Of a DNA stretch of 64,000 nt, positions 36,817 through 46,647 are shown in pieces. The notes beneath the pieces are model-generated. The model searched no databases. It was given only the letters and a program-made list of their open reading frames with translations, and was not told the origin of the DNA. The stretch is from an uncultured Flavobacteriaceae bacterium (lineage in GTDB: Bacteria > Bacteroidota > Bacteroidia > Flavobacteriales > Flavobacteriaceae). Every line of letters begins with the position of its first letter. Within the stretch, counting starts at the first letter, position 1. The stretch spans positions 372,001 to 436,000 of the forward strand of contig CANLWB010000004.1 of NCBI GenBank assembly GCA_947494695.1, read 5' to 3'. The translations under genes and the position numbers were made by a program.

Positions 36817-39267
36817 ATGATGAGGTTAATAGTTTGTGTTCTTTCTTTTAGCATTTCAATGGTACATGCAGAAGTTAAAGCAAGTGTGAGCGGAAAAGTA
36901 GTTGACAAAACAACTAATATTCCGTTGGAGTACGCGACAGTTTCATTTATGGAACCAGGACAACAAGACCCAATATTTGGAGGCATTACAAATGAAAATG
37001 GTCAATTTTCAATTGATGTTGAGTCAGGGACGTACACTATAAAAATAGAGTTTATAGGCTATAAGCCTTTTCTTCTTCAGAATAAAAAAATAGAAAAATA
37101 CTTAGATTTAGAAACCATCTATTTAATTGAAGATATTCAATCTCTAGATAAAGTGATTGTTGAGGGCGAAAAGCGGTTGGTCGTAACGAAGTTAGATAAG
37201 AAAATATATAACGTAGATAAAGACCTGACTACCCGGGGAGCTAACGCGCTTCAAGTGTTAAACAATGTGCCATCGCTATCGGTTTCTGTAAACGGAGGTG
37301 TTGTATTAAGAGGCAATAGCAACGTTAGGGTGCTCTTAAACGGAAAGCCTTCTGGGTTAATAGGTATAAGTACGACTCAGGGTCTTGAGCGATTGCCATC
37401 CAATACCATTGAATCTATAGAAGTTATTACCAACCCTTCCGCGAGGTATGATGCAGAGGGAGCATCGGGGATCATCAATATCATTTTAAAAAAGGGAAAA
37501 GCATTAGGGGGAAATGGTTCTGTTCAGACAGTACTGGGAATCCCAGAAAATTATGGTGTAACAGGTAGTTTAAACTATCGTACCGAGAACTTCAATATAT
37601 TCACTAATGTAGCCTTGGGGTATTCAAAACGCCCAGGAAACCGGCTGGTGAATACGACATATTTTGATGACAGCACGGGCGGCTTATCAGAGGTTTTAAA
37701 TCAAAAGCAAAAAGTAAAACGTGGAGTACCAGAATATATCTTCGTCATTGGAGCAGACTATTACTTTAACCATAAAAACACACTCACTTTTATGGGGTTA
37801 TATGCTAGAGAAGATAACAATAATAATGGCTCGGTAACATTTAACACCTTTAACGCGGATAATCAATTAATCAGTACCCGGTTAAGAGGCGAAAAAGAAA
37901 AAGAAGACGATAAAAGCGATGAATATACTTTAACCTATAAAGCTGTTTTCGATGAAGATGAAGAACATTCATTAACTATCGAAGCCAAATACAATTCTAA
38001 TACCGAAATAGAGTCGGCTGCATTTAAAGATACCTGGGAGTTTGGAGATTTTCAAGAAGCACAGGACCGAACAGCTACAAACGAAAAACAAAAGAATTTA
38101 CTTTTACAGGTCGATTATATTTTTCCTTTTTCTAAGAGTGGACAGTTTGAGGCAGGTTGTAGAAGTAATCTACGGCGTATAAAGTACAATTCTACCGTTG
38201 AAGAATTTAACAATATTAACGATATATGGGAGCTTAACACCAATTTTAGTAATCGAATGGATTATAGTGAAAACATTCACGCGTTCTATTCGCAATACGC
38301 AAACACGTTTGGCAAATTTAAGTTACTGGCTGGATTAAGACTGGAGCTTACTCATATTGATATAACACAATTTACGTCGAATATAAGCTTTGGTAAGAAC
38401 TATGGTAATGTCTTTCCTTCATTTCATTTGGGGTATGAGCTAACGGAAAATAGCGAGTTTAAGACCAGTTATGGACGACGTGTACAACGACCTGATTTTA
38501 GAGCGTTAAATCCATTTTCAGGCTTTTCAGATAATCTAAATTTATATTCTGGTAATCCAGATTTAAATCCAGTATTCACAAATATATTTGAGCTAGGTCA
38601 CTCTAAAAAGTGGGATGATATTTTGTTGGAAACTACAGGGTATTATCAGTATTCTGAAGACATTATTCAGCGTCTTACAACCAATTCTGGGATGGTCTCA
38701 AACACTATTCCCGTTTTAATTACCAGACCATTAAATGTCGGTAATGAGCACCGGTTTGGTATAGAATTATCCTCTCTATATAGTCTTACCAAATGGTTTC
38801 AGGTAAATGGTACTATCAACGGGTTTAGTTTTAAGCAAAAGGGACATTATCAAAACCCGATAGAAGATACAGATAATCCTGGAAGCTTTATTGCACAAAA
38901 TGTATCTATAAATACATCGTCTTCAAGCTGGTTTGCAAGAATATTACCTAAAGTAAAATTACCAGGGGAAATAGATATACAAATAGCCTTGCAGTACGAC
39001 GCACCATTTAAGGAGTCTAACATAACAACAAAGGATATGTTTGTGGCTAGTACATCTATTAATAAAGAACTATTTCAAGGAAGAGGCTCCCTTAATTTTA
39101 ATGCAATAGATATACTTAATTCGAGAAAGAGAAGACAAAACGCTTTCAACACATCCTTTTGGTCCTATTCAGAAACTCAAAGATCAGAAGGGCAATTCAA
39201 TTTAACATTCACATATCGATTTAGAGAATTTAAAGAAAGTGAACCTTCTGATGATGACAATTTTTAA
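36817..39267 (+). CDS. TonB-dependent receptor (OMP_b-brl_3 family)
   Basis: 816 residues: signal peptide (1-18), carboxypeptidase-like regulatory domain (about 22-100, GKVVDKTTNIPLEYATVSF), plug domain (about 120-225, NVPSLSVSVNGGVVLRGNSN, ASGIINIILKKG), and a 22-strand-type barrel with QRPDFRALNPF and SGNPDLNPVFTNIFELG. No TonB box or SusD partner is visible beside it. This sub-family is widespread and often serves siderophore or peptide uptake, so an agar role is not implied by position alone. Confidence 0.88.
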   Translation: MMRLIVCVLSFSISMVHAEVKASVSGKVVDKTTNIPLEYATVSFMEPGQQDPIFGGITNENGQFSIDVESGTYTIKIEFIGYKPFLLQNKKIEKYLDLETIYLIEDIQSLDKVIVEGEKRLVVTKLDKKIYNVDKDLTTRGANALQVLNNVPSLSVSVNGGVVLRGNSNVRVLLNGKPSGLIGISTTQGLERLPSNTIESIEVITNPSARYDAEGASGIINIILKKGKALGGNGSVQTVLGIPENYGVTGSLNYRTENFNIFTNVALGYSKRPGNRLVNTTYFDDSTGGLSEVLNQKQKVKRGVPEYIFVIGADYYFNHKNTLTFMGLYAREDNNNNGSVTFNTFNADNQLISTRLRGEKEKEDDKSDEYTLTYKAVFDEDEEHSLTIEAKYNSNTEIESAAFKDTWEFGDFQEAQDRTATNEKQKNLLLQVDYIFPFSKSGQFEAGCRSNLRRIKYNSTVEEFNNINDIWELNTNFSNRMDYSENIHAFYSQYANTFGKFKLLAGLRLELTHIDITQFTSNISFGKNYGNVFPSFHLGYELTENSEFKTSYGRRVQRPDFRALNPFSGFSDNLNLYSGNPDLNPVFTNIFELGHSKKWDDILLETTGYYQYSEDIIQRLTTNSGMVSNTIPVLITRPLNVGNEHRFGIELSSLYSLTKWFQVNGTINGFSFKQKGHYQNPIEDTDNPGSFIAQNVSINTSSSSWFARILPKVKLPGEIDIQIALQYDAPFKESNITTKDMFVASTSINKELFQGRGSLNFNAIDILNSRKRRQNAFNTSFWSYSETQRSEGQFNLTFTYRFREFKESEPSDDDNF

Positions 39268-39294
39268 TTATAAACCTAAAAAAACAAATATTCT

Positions 39295-41667
39295 ATGAAC
39301 AAAACACTCATTACTTTCACAGTCCTACTCATGTCATGGTTAGGCTTTGCACAAGAAAAGTTTACCGTTAGTGGTACGATAAAAGATCATGCCAATGGAG
39401 AAACCCTTTTGGGAGCAGCCATTTTATTAAAAGGGACTACTATAGGGGCTACTACTAACGAATATGGTTTCTATTCGTTAACCGCACCAAAAGGCGAGTA
39501 TACTCTTGTGATTTCATATTTAGGCTATAAAACTATAGAAGAACCAATTGTTTTAGATAAAAACATAAAGTTTAATTCTGAAATTACAGAAGATGCTGGA
39601 CAATTGAGTGAAGTCGTTATTACTGCTGGAGAATCTAAAAAAATAAATCTGCGCACCCCACAAATGAGTGTCGCAAAAATTTCTAGTCAGACCATTAAGC
39701 AAATACCCGCAGTAATGGGAGAAGTTGATGTTATCAGGTCTTTACAAATGTTACCTGGTGTTACCAAGGCTGGTGAGGGAGCATCTGGCTTTAACGTACG
39801 CGGTGGAGCAGAAGATCAAAATTTAGTACTGCTGGACGAGGCTATTATTTACAATACCTCTCACTTATTCGGATTTTTTTCAGTATTTAATGCAGATGCT
39901 ATTAAGGATGTTAAGCTTTACAAAGGAGGGATTCCTTCTCGTTTTGGAGGTCGTGCCTCGTCTGTTCTCGATATTCGACAGAAAGATGGGAATAGTAAAG
40001 ATTTAAAACTTACTGGTGGTATTGGTGCAGTTTCCAGCAGATTTGCAATAGAAGGGCCAACGTTTAAAGAAAAGGGGTCATTTATTTTAGCAGGAAGAGC
40101 ATCTTATGCCAACATTTTTTTAGCATTGGCAAACAATAGTAATCGTGCTGGATTTTATGATCTTAACCTAAAAACTAATTATGAGCTCGACACTAAAAAT
40201 AAGTTATACCTTTCTGGGTATTTTGGAAATGATAATTTCAAGCTCTCTAATTTCTTTACTAATTCTTACGGAAATCTTTCGGGAAACCTAAGATGGAACC
40301 ACATTTTCAATGATAAGCTATTTTCTAACCTATCTTTAATCTATAGTCGCTATAACTATAATCTGGAGATTAATGCAGAGGGTATTGATTGGAAATCAGA
40401 TATCGACAATTACAACCTTAAATATGACCTGAAGTATTATTTAAACGATAAATTAAAAGTTGATTTTGGTGTAAGTGGTATTTATTACAATTTTAATCCT
40501 GGAGAGTTAAATCCGCTTAACGAAAGTTCTGGTATCAACCGATTAAAATTAGATAATAAGTATGCACGTGAAACGGGTATTTATACCGGGTTGGAATATA
40601 AAGTCTTAGATAAACTAACCCTTCAGGGTGGTTTTCGATATAGTAATTTTAATCGTTTAGGGAAGCAAACATTGAACGATTATGCCAATGCCTTACCCGT
40701 GATTTACAACTCACAGTTAGGGATTTATGAACGTGCCGAACCGATTGGCGAAACCGAATATGGTAGTGGAAAAAGTATTGCAAGCTTTGGAAATTTCGAA
40801 CCACGTTTTGCCATGTCTTATCAGCTTAACGAAAAATCATCAGTTAAAGCAAGTTATAACCGAATGGCTCAATATTTACACTTAGTTTCTAATACGATGT
40901 CGGCTACGCCATTAGATGTTTGGGCTCCAAGTGGTAAGTTTTTAAAACCACAAATTGCCGATCTGTATGCTATTGGATATTTTAGAAATTTTAATAACGA
41001 CACATATTCTTTAGAAACGGAGGCTTACTACAAAACTATAAAAAATCGTGTAGATTATATTGATGGTGCCGACTTGATAGCACAAAATACTATTGAAACC
41101 GAAATTTTAATCGGAGAATCCAGAGCCTATGGATTGGAGTTTTTACTGCGAAAAAACAAAGGTAAATTTACGGGTTGGTTAGCCTATACACTTTCTAAAG
41201 CAGAGCAACGTACACCAGGAGGAAGGGCAGGAGGCCTTGGTATTAATAATGGAGCATGGTACAGTACGGCTTACGACAGAACGCACGATATATCATTCAC
41301 AGGAAGTTATAAACTTAATGATAAATGGCGCTTTAATACCAATTTTGCTTTTCAAACTGGGCGCCCTGTAACCTATCCTAACGGACAATTTCAGTATAAC
41401 GAGTTATCCATTCCTACATTTTCCAAGCGAAACACAAGTAGATTACCAGCCTATCACAGATTGGACCTCTCTGCCACGCTTATACCCAGGAAAAACAAAG
41501 ATCGAAAGTGGCAAGGTGAATGGGTATTTGGTATTTATAATGCATACAATCGTAAAAACGCTGCATCTATTACATTTGGGCAAAATGTCGATACAGCTGT
41601 TAATGAGGCCACTCGTACTGCCATTTTTGGTGTTATTCCTTCAATTTCTTACAACTTTAAATTTTAA
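39295..41667 (+). CDS. TonB-dependent receptor with carboxypeptidase-like domain
   Basis: 790 residues: signal peptide (1-19), carboxypeptidase-like domain (about 23-105, SGTIKDHANGETLLGAAILL), plug (about 120-230, LPGVTKAGEGASGFNVRGGA, LLDEAIIYN) and barrel to the C terminus (ISYNFKF, a typical terminal strand). It is 27 bp after the previous receptor and followed by a DUF4249 lipoprotein, the recurrent partner of this receptor type. The ligand is unknown. Confidence 0.9.
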   Translation: MNKTLITFTVLLMSWLGFAQEKFTVSGTIKDHANGETLLGAAILLKGTTIGATTNEYGFYSLTAPKGEYTLVISYLGYKTIEEPIVLDKNIKFNSEITEDAGQLSEVVITAGESKKINLRTPQMSVAKISSQTIKQIPAVMGEVDVIRSLQMLPGVTKAGEGASGFNVRGGAEDQNLVLLDEAIIYNTSHLFGFFSVFNADAIKDVKLYKGGIPSRFGGRASSVLDIRQKDGNSKDLKLTGGIGAVSSRFAIEGPTFKEKGSFILAGRASYANIFLALANNSNRAGFYDLNLKTNYELDTKNKLYLSGYFGNDNFKLSNFFTNSYGNLSGNLRWNHIFNDKLFSNLSLIYSRYNYNLEINAEGIDWKSDIDNYNLKYDLKYYLNDKLKVDFGVSGIYYNFNPGELNPLNESSGINRLKLDNKYARETGIYTGLEYKVLDKLTLQGGFRYSNFNRLGKQTLNDYANALPVIYNSQLGIYERAEPIGETEYGSGKSIASFGNFEPRFAMSYQLNEKSSVKASYNRMAQYLHLVSNTMSATPLDVWAPSGKFLKPQIADLYAIGYFRNFNNDTYSLETEAYYKTIKNRVDYIDGADLIAQNTIETEILIGESRAYGLEFLLRKNKGKFTGWLAYTLSKAEQRTPGGRAGGLGINNGAWYSTAYDRTHDISFTGSYKLNDKWRFNTNFAFQTGRPVTYPNGQFQYNELSIPTFSKRNTSRLPAYHRLDLSATLIPRKNKDRKWQGEWVFGIYNAYNRKNAASITFGQNVDTAVNEATRTAIFGVIPSISYNFKF

Positions 41668-41671
41668 AATA

Positions 41672-42499
41672 ATGAACAGAACATATAAACATATAGCCTT
41701 AGTTTTAATATTGATTGGTTTTCTTAACTCATGCACAGACCCGGTGAAAGTAAGTGTGCCCGATGGTGGTTCCAGATTAGTGGTAGAGGCTTCCATTAAT
41801 TGGGAAAAAGGTACTTCGGGACAAACACAAACTATCAAGTTAAGTGAGTCTACGACTTATTTTGATAGCAACCTGAATGTAAACGTAACTGGGGCTTCAG
41901 TAATTGTTACCAAGGAAGATGATGGCTCGCAATTTGTATTCGAAGACCAAAACAATGGTGATTATATTGTAAACGATTTTGTGCCTGAAATTGACCAATC
42001 TTATTCATTAGAAATCCAATATAATGGTCAAACCTATACGGCTACAGAAACTTTAATGCCTGTTACAGAGATTAATGGTATAGAACAAACAATAGAAGGA
42101 GGTGGTGAAGATGAAGAAATACAGCTTAAGGTGTTTTTTGACGATCCGGCAGGTGTTAATAATTATTATTTAGGTGAATTTAGCTCATCGGTAAATCCAT
42201 TACTCACTTTAGGAGCTTTAAGTGACCAATTTACCGATGGTAACGAAAATTTTATTGAATATGATAATGAAAAGTTAGTAGCTGAAGCTGTAGTAGATAT
42301 TAGTATTTATGGTATTTCAGAGAGGTTTTATAACTATATTAACATTTTAATAGAACAGTCTGGAGTTAATAATTCACCTTTCCAAACCACACCAGTACAG
42401 CTAAAAGGGAATTGTATTAATATCAATAATCCTGATGAAGAAGTACTGGGTTACTTTAGGCTTGGTCAAGTAGTAAAAACAGATTATACCATAAATTAA
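41672..42499 (+). CDS. DUF4249 lipoprotein
   Basis: 275 residues from ATG 41672, chosen because it gives a lipoprotein signal with C21 (IGFLNSC). Longer in-frame upstream sequence overlaps the receptor and is discarded. The mature part is beta-rich (KLSESTTYFD, GASVIVTKEDDGSQFVF, DYIVNDFVPEIDQSY) as in DUF4249. It likely sits at the outer membrane with the receptor upstream (4-bp gap). Followed by a terminator. Confidence 0.85.
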   Translation: MNRTYKHIALVLILIGFLNSCTDPVKVSVPDGGSRLVVEASINWEKGTSGQTQTIKLSESTTYFDSNLNVNVTGASVIVTKEDDGSQFVFEDQNNGDYIVNDFVPEIDQSYSLEIQYNGQTYTATETLMPVTEINGIEQTIEGGGEDEEIQLKVFFDDPAGVNNYYLGEFSSSVNPLLTLGALSDQFTDGNENFIEYDNEKLVAEAVVDISIYGISERFYNYINILIEQSGVNNSPFQTTPVQLKGNCININNPDEEVLGYFRLGQVVKTDYTIN

Positions 42500-42565
42500 A
42501 ATGCTAATGAACATGTTTTGTGCTTAGTGAGATACGACCTTTAAATTAACATTTCAAATTGAATA

Positions 42566-42600
42566 AAAACCTTTAGAACTTCACTTCTAAAGGTTTTTTT
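42566..42600 (+). terminator. Terminator of the receptor/DUF4249 unit
   Basis: AAAACCTTTAGAA and TTCTAAAGGTTTT form a perfect stem around a CTTCAC loop, followed by TTT. Confidence 0.9.
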
Positions 42601-43376
42601 CTGAGCTGAGATGCTTTTTTAGCGTTATTCTGTGGATTAAGATAACCCATCCAATATTATTTTACGGTATTAAAGACCTAAGCATCTTATATTAGTTAGT
42701 TTATAAACTCGTTTTTTTATCCAACTTTTTCTCGGTAGTTATAAGCAATATTAAACGCCAAACACGCAACGAGCAAGAATAGTTTTTTATGTTTTAGACG
42801 TATATTTTGCTATTTAATGAGAAAATTTTGAGGATAATTAAAAATAAGTGTTTTTGTAATTTGTTGAAAATCAATTAATTGATTGTTTTTATTTATTTTT
42901 TGTAAGACGTTACTTTGTTTTTACATATATTTTTTTTAAAATTTGTAGATAATTCGGACAATCAACACACTCTAACTTCATAGTTGATTATCCTTGTTAT
43001 GTAGTCTCTGGGGGTTCATGTTTTTATATGTGAGATTTACTGAAAGAAAACTGTAGTAATAACTGGTTTTCAAAACATGATATTGTTTCGATCATATTTA
43101 TTCTAATGAGATTTTTTGATTTTCAGGAAGTGAGATAACTAGTTTTTCGACCTCCAAAGTAGATGTTTTGTTCCTCAAAGCAACCATGAATGTTCTATTT
43201 TAAGAGAAAGATTTTTTTGATATTTTTTTTAAGCAGAGCAGCATAGATGTGTCTTGCAAACGCACAAAATTTAAATTTAAACGAATTTGGTAGAAGATTC
43301 GATCGAGTTTATGACGTGTTGTGTCGTTATTCCTACCAAACCTATTAACGAGTAGAATATTAATTAAATACAATCG
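42601..43376. other. Long AT-rich leader before the tubulin/vWA operon
   Basis: 776 bp without a coding frame I can support, very AT-rich with several long T- and A-tracts. A TTTGGTAG/CTACCAAA inverted repeat (43286-43293 with 43333-43340) brackets the last 100 bp before the first gene and could be an operator or leader fold. No consensus -7 box seen. Confidence 0.45.
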
Positions 43377-44687
43377 ATGAAACTTTCTATTTTTAATATC
43401 ACATCATATTTTAGCATAAGCATTGTGTTCTTCGTGGCTTTTTCCGGTTGTAGTAGTGATAAAAATGCGTATAGATTTTCCATAAAACAAGAGGCGGAAG
43501 TTGATACATTACATTTAAAAACTATTAATATTTTTTTAGAGACATCAGTCAGTATGAAAGGCTATGTAAACTCTAACGTGTACGGAAATTATCCTTTAAA
43601 AGATGTTTTACCTTTCATGGTAACAGATTTGAATACTACTTTTAATCTAAAAAGTAATCTATATACGATTTCAGACAAACAACGAAAAGTTACGTATTCC
43701 AATACCATATTCTTCAATAAATTGAGAAGTGGAAGTTTGTTTAACGGGAAATCATCGAAATTGCAAAACATCTTCACAGATATTATTGATGAAACGGCCT
43801 CCGAAACGGTTAGTATTCTAATTACCGATTGTATTCCTGATTTAGGTAATGTAAACACAATGACAGAAGGCTCAAAAATAACCAGCCATATTTATAATAG
43901 CATAGCAGGGAAAAAGTCATTGGGAGTGGCTGTTTTTAAGTATGATAGTGATTTTAATGGGACGCACTATTTTAATCGGTTAAATAATAAAGGAGCTCCT
44001 ATTACTAAACGTCCTTTCTATAATAAAATACTAGAAAACAGACCCTTTTATGTTTGGTTTTTTGGAGATAAAATACTGGTTAGAAAAATATTATCAAAGA
44101 ATGTTTTAAAAGAATACAATGCGAGTCAAGGTTATAATCTTTCTGGAAGCCTTGTGAATGCTGGGTTGCTAGATAAACCGAAGTCTGGAAAAATTTCGGT
44201 TAACTCTAAAACTAACAGAATTATAATTAAAAGTGTAGAACAGAAAAAAACAGCAATGTTTACTTTAGGAATGGACTTAAGTAATATGTCTTACCTTCAA
44301 AAAGAACAGTTTTTAGACACTCTTAATTATGAGGTATATCCAAGTTATATGAATAACGGTATAGGCTTTAAAGTAAAGGATAAAAAAACATTGCTTTCAG
44401 AAAAAATAAAAGATAAATCTGCTATAGAAAACACGTCTTATACCCACTTTATTCAACCCACTTTATATGAGTTTGATTTAGAGGCTGAAACAGTCAGTAT
44501 TAATATTCATAATAGGGAGTTGAGATGGGTGTCATCCTCAAACATTACTGATGATGTAGATGTTTCAGAAGCAGAATTAGAACATAAAACTTTTGGTTTT
44601 AGTTTCATTACGGATGCATTTAAAAAAGCATTTCCTGAAAAGTCACCAAAATTACAGATCATACTAAAGAAACAACAACGTAAATAA
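43377..44687 (+). CDS. Lipoprotein with degenerate vWA-like domain
   Basis: 436 residues. Lipobox C25 (AFSGC). Residues about 48-240 have a vWA-like pattern: INIFLETSVSMKGYV, where the MIDAS motif is E55-T-S57-V-S59 instead of D-x-S-x-S, and VSILITDCIPDLGN as the fourth strand region. The C-terminal half is beta-rich and unrecognised. As first gene of a seven-gene operon it probably forms its periplasmic or outer-membrane-facing part. The vWA call rests on motif shape; the domain may bind a partner rather than a metal. Confidence 0.65.
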   Translation: MKLSIFNITSYFSISIVFFVAFSGCSSDKNAYRFSIKQEAEVDTLHLKTINIFLETSVSMKGYVNSNVYGNYPLKDVLPFMVTDLNTTFNLKSNLYTISDKQRKVTYSNTIFFNKLRSGSLFNGKSSKLQNIFTDIIDETASETVSILITDCIPDLGNVNTMTEGSKITSHIYNSIAGKKSLGVAVFKYDSDFNGTHYFNRLNNKGAPITKRPFYNKILENRPFYVWFFGDKILVRKILSKNVLKEYNASQGYNLSGSLVNAGLLDKPKSGKISVNSKTNRIIIKSVEQKKTAMFTLGMDLSNMSYLQKEQFLDTLNYEVYPSYMNNGIGFKVKDKKTLLSEKIKDKSAIENTSYTHFIQPTLYEFDLEAETVSINIHNRELRWVSSSNITDDVDVSEAELEHKTFGFSFITDAFKKAFPEKSPKLQIILKKQQRK

Positions 44688-44688
44688 T

Positions 44689-45075
44689 ATGGAAAATTTT
44701 TATTTTTTATTCGAAGACTTAGATAATTGGGATGTTTGGGATGAGAAAGGCTATTTAATTGGCTTTATCATTTTATTGGTTACTTCCCTCGTTATTACAG
44801 CAGTTTACTATTTGTATTTGGGAAGAAAGAGCATGCGATTCTCCACAGTAGGGAAATGGTTCTTGTTTAGTGTTGTAAACTTTATATTAGTTTTTGTGAT
44901 CACATTGATCATTGAGGGGCTCACTATCTTTGAGCTTTCCTTTGGTAGTTTTTATTTCGAAATATGGCTGTTTGCTATTATTAATTCTTTTTACGCTTTT
45001 GTCTTTTATATACTATTGTCTCTGATTTTTAAGCGTTTATCTGTTTTTTCAAAATTTATCCCTGTAAAATTTTAA
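44689..45075 (+). CDS. Small integral membrane protein
   Basis: 128 residues starting 1 bp after the previous stop. About four hydrophobic helices: LIGFIILLVTSLVITAVYYL, FLFSVVNFILVFVITLII, and two at about 82-118. The N terminus is acidic and aromatic (FYFLFEDLDNWDVWDEKGY). No family recognised. Tight spacing implies translational coupling and membership in the same membrane-bound complex. Confidence 0.75.
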   Translation: MENFYFLFEDLDNWDVWDEKGYLIGFIILLVTSLVITAVYYLYLGRKSMRFSTVGKWFLFSVVNFILVFVITLIIEGLTIFELSFGSFYFEIWLFAIINSFYAFVFYILLSLIFKRLSVFSKFIPVKF

Positions 45076-45078
45076 GTT

Positions 45079-46614
45079 ATGTCAAAGCCTAAATTATACT
45101 TATTTGCTATTGGCGGTACCGGTTCAAGAGTACTGCGTTCTCTAACCATATTATTAGCGTCTGGAATAAAAACAAATACCGAAAAAATAATCCCAATGAT
45201 TATTGATACAGATATTAATAATGGGGATGTTGAAAAATGTAGAAATATCATTAAAAATTATAATGACATTCATAATGCCATCTATAATGGTGTGAGAGAA
45301 GAAGAGAGCCAAGGTGAGTTCTTTAGAACTAAAATAATGCCCCCAAAAGAGCTTAATGTGAGTGGATCTGACTATGGTACGCTTAAAGAAATGGTAGGGT
45401 ACAATTCTTTAGATGCAAAAGGGTTTGAAAAAACCAGAGCCTTTTTCGATTTGCTATACAGTAATAAAAATAAAGATATGCCTCTGGAAAAAGGGTTTTT
45501 AGGAAATCCCAATGTTGGAAGTGTTGTTTTAAAAAATGTTGTTGAGTCTAATGCCTTTAGAGAATTTACACAGGATTTTAGTCAAAACGATAGAATATTT
45601 GTTATTAGTTCCATTTTCGGAGGAACTGGTGCCGCTGGGTTTCCATTATTAATGAATGTGTTTAGAGACGAAAATAGTGGACTAAACAATGGGAATTACA
45701 TAAATAATGCAATTATTGGTGGTGTTTCAGTATTACCATATTTTCAAGTAGATGTCGATAAATTCAATGCGGGAGAGAGTGCTATAAACTCAGGCACATT
45801 TATTACAAAAACTAAAGCCGCCTTAGCATATTACAATCGCAATCTAAAACATTTGGTAAATACTATGTATTATGCTGGTGATACGAGACAAAGTAATTAT
45901 GAGAATTTTGAAGGAGGCATAGAGCAAAAAAACCCTTCAAATTTTATAGAGCTTACTGCGGCATCGTCCATTTTAGATTTTCTCGATTATGATGTCAATG
46001 CCAATACGAAAGAAGATTTGCAGATTTCTTCGAAATTTTTCGAGTATGGTATTACTACAGATATTGGCGTGGTTGATTTAAGCCATATTAAAAAAGACAA
46101 CCTTAGTGAACAACTACTTCATTTCCATTACTATAATGTATACGTGTCAAATTATATGAAAGATGCACTTACTGATGAAAAGTTGGCCTGGAGAAATGAG
46201 CTAAAACTCTCAAGTAATTATCATAATCAAAATTTTTTCAAGGAGCTTGAAAAGTTTGCTACCGTTCATTATTACCGTTGGTTGTTGGAAGCATCTTTAG
46301 ACCAGCATGACAGAAAGTTTCTTCCTTTCGATAATTCAATAATTGTTAATAGGGAAGAGATCCTAAAAGATGTATCTGATATGATGCCTGTGAAAGTTGC
46401 AGTAGACGATAAGAAGCTATTTACTCTTGTTACTGGTATTCCTGCCAAGAATAGTAGTAATTTTTTCAAAAAGGACTATATCAAATATGATGAAGAATTT
46501 TCGAAAATAGCTCAAAAAATTCTGGAACTGCATTATGGAAATACAGAACGAAATGTTCATACATTACTAAATCAGGGAATTAAAAATATTATTGCCGAAA
46601 GGTATGTGCTATAG
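45079..46614 (+). CDS. Tubulin/FtsZ-like GTPase-fold protein
   Basis: 511 residues, soluble. The N terminus KLYLFAIGGTGSRVLRSL has the nucleotide-binding G12-G-T-G-S loop, followed by PMIIDTDINNGD. The tubulin signature is present as FGGTGAAGFPLL (G181-G-T-G184), matching the GGGTG[S/T]G position of FtsZ/tubulin. This fits the Tubulin_2-like group, not cell-division FtsZ, which is shorter and lacks this C-terminal half (about 300-511, helical). Such distant FtsZ-like proteins have been predicted from gene neighbourhoods with vWA proteins to remodel membranes. Filament formation here is inferred. Confidence 0.8.
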   Translation: MSKPKLYLFAIGGTGSRVLRSLTILLASGIKTNTEKIIPMIIDTDINNGDVEKCRNIIKNYNDIHNAIYNGVREEESQGEFFRTKIMPPKELNVSGSDYGTLKEMVGYNSLDAKGFEKTRAFFDLLYSNKNKDMPLEKGFLGNPNVGSVVLKNVVESNAFREFTQDFSQNDRIFVISSIFGGTGAAGFPLLMNVFRDENSGLNNGNYINNAIIGGVSVLPYFQVDVDKFNAGESAINSGTFITKTKAALAYYNRNLKHLVNTMYYAGDTRQSNYENFEGGIEQKNPSNFIELTAASSILDFLDYDVNANTKEDLQISSKFFEYGITTDIGVVDLSHIKKDNLSEQLLHFHYYNVYVSNYMKDALTDEKLAWRNELKLSSNYHNQNFFKELEKFATVHYYRWLLEASLDQHDRKFLPFDNSIIVNREEILKDVSDMMPVKVAVDDKKLFTLVTGIPAKNSSNFFKKDYIKYDEEFSKIAQKILELHYGNTERNVHTLLNQGIKNIIAERYVL

Positions 46615-46647
46615 CTTGTAAAATTAACCGAATAAATCACCGTTATT

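Noticed and set aside
41516-41671. Upstream extension of the DUF4249 gene into the receptor gene
   Set aside because: It would bury the lipoprotein signal; the ATG at 41672 gives a proper lipobox 20 residues in.
45079-46614. Tubulin-like protein as the cell-division FtsZ
   Set aside because: Too long, signature diverged (GGTGAAG), wrong neighbours (no ftsA or mur genes).
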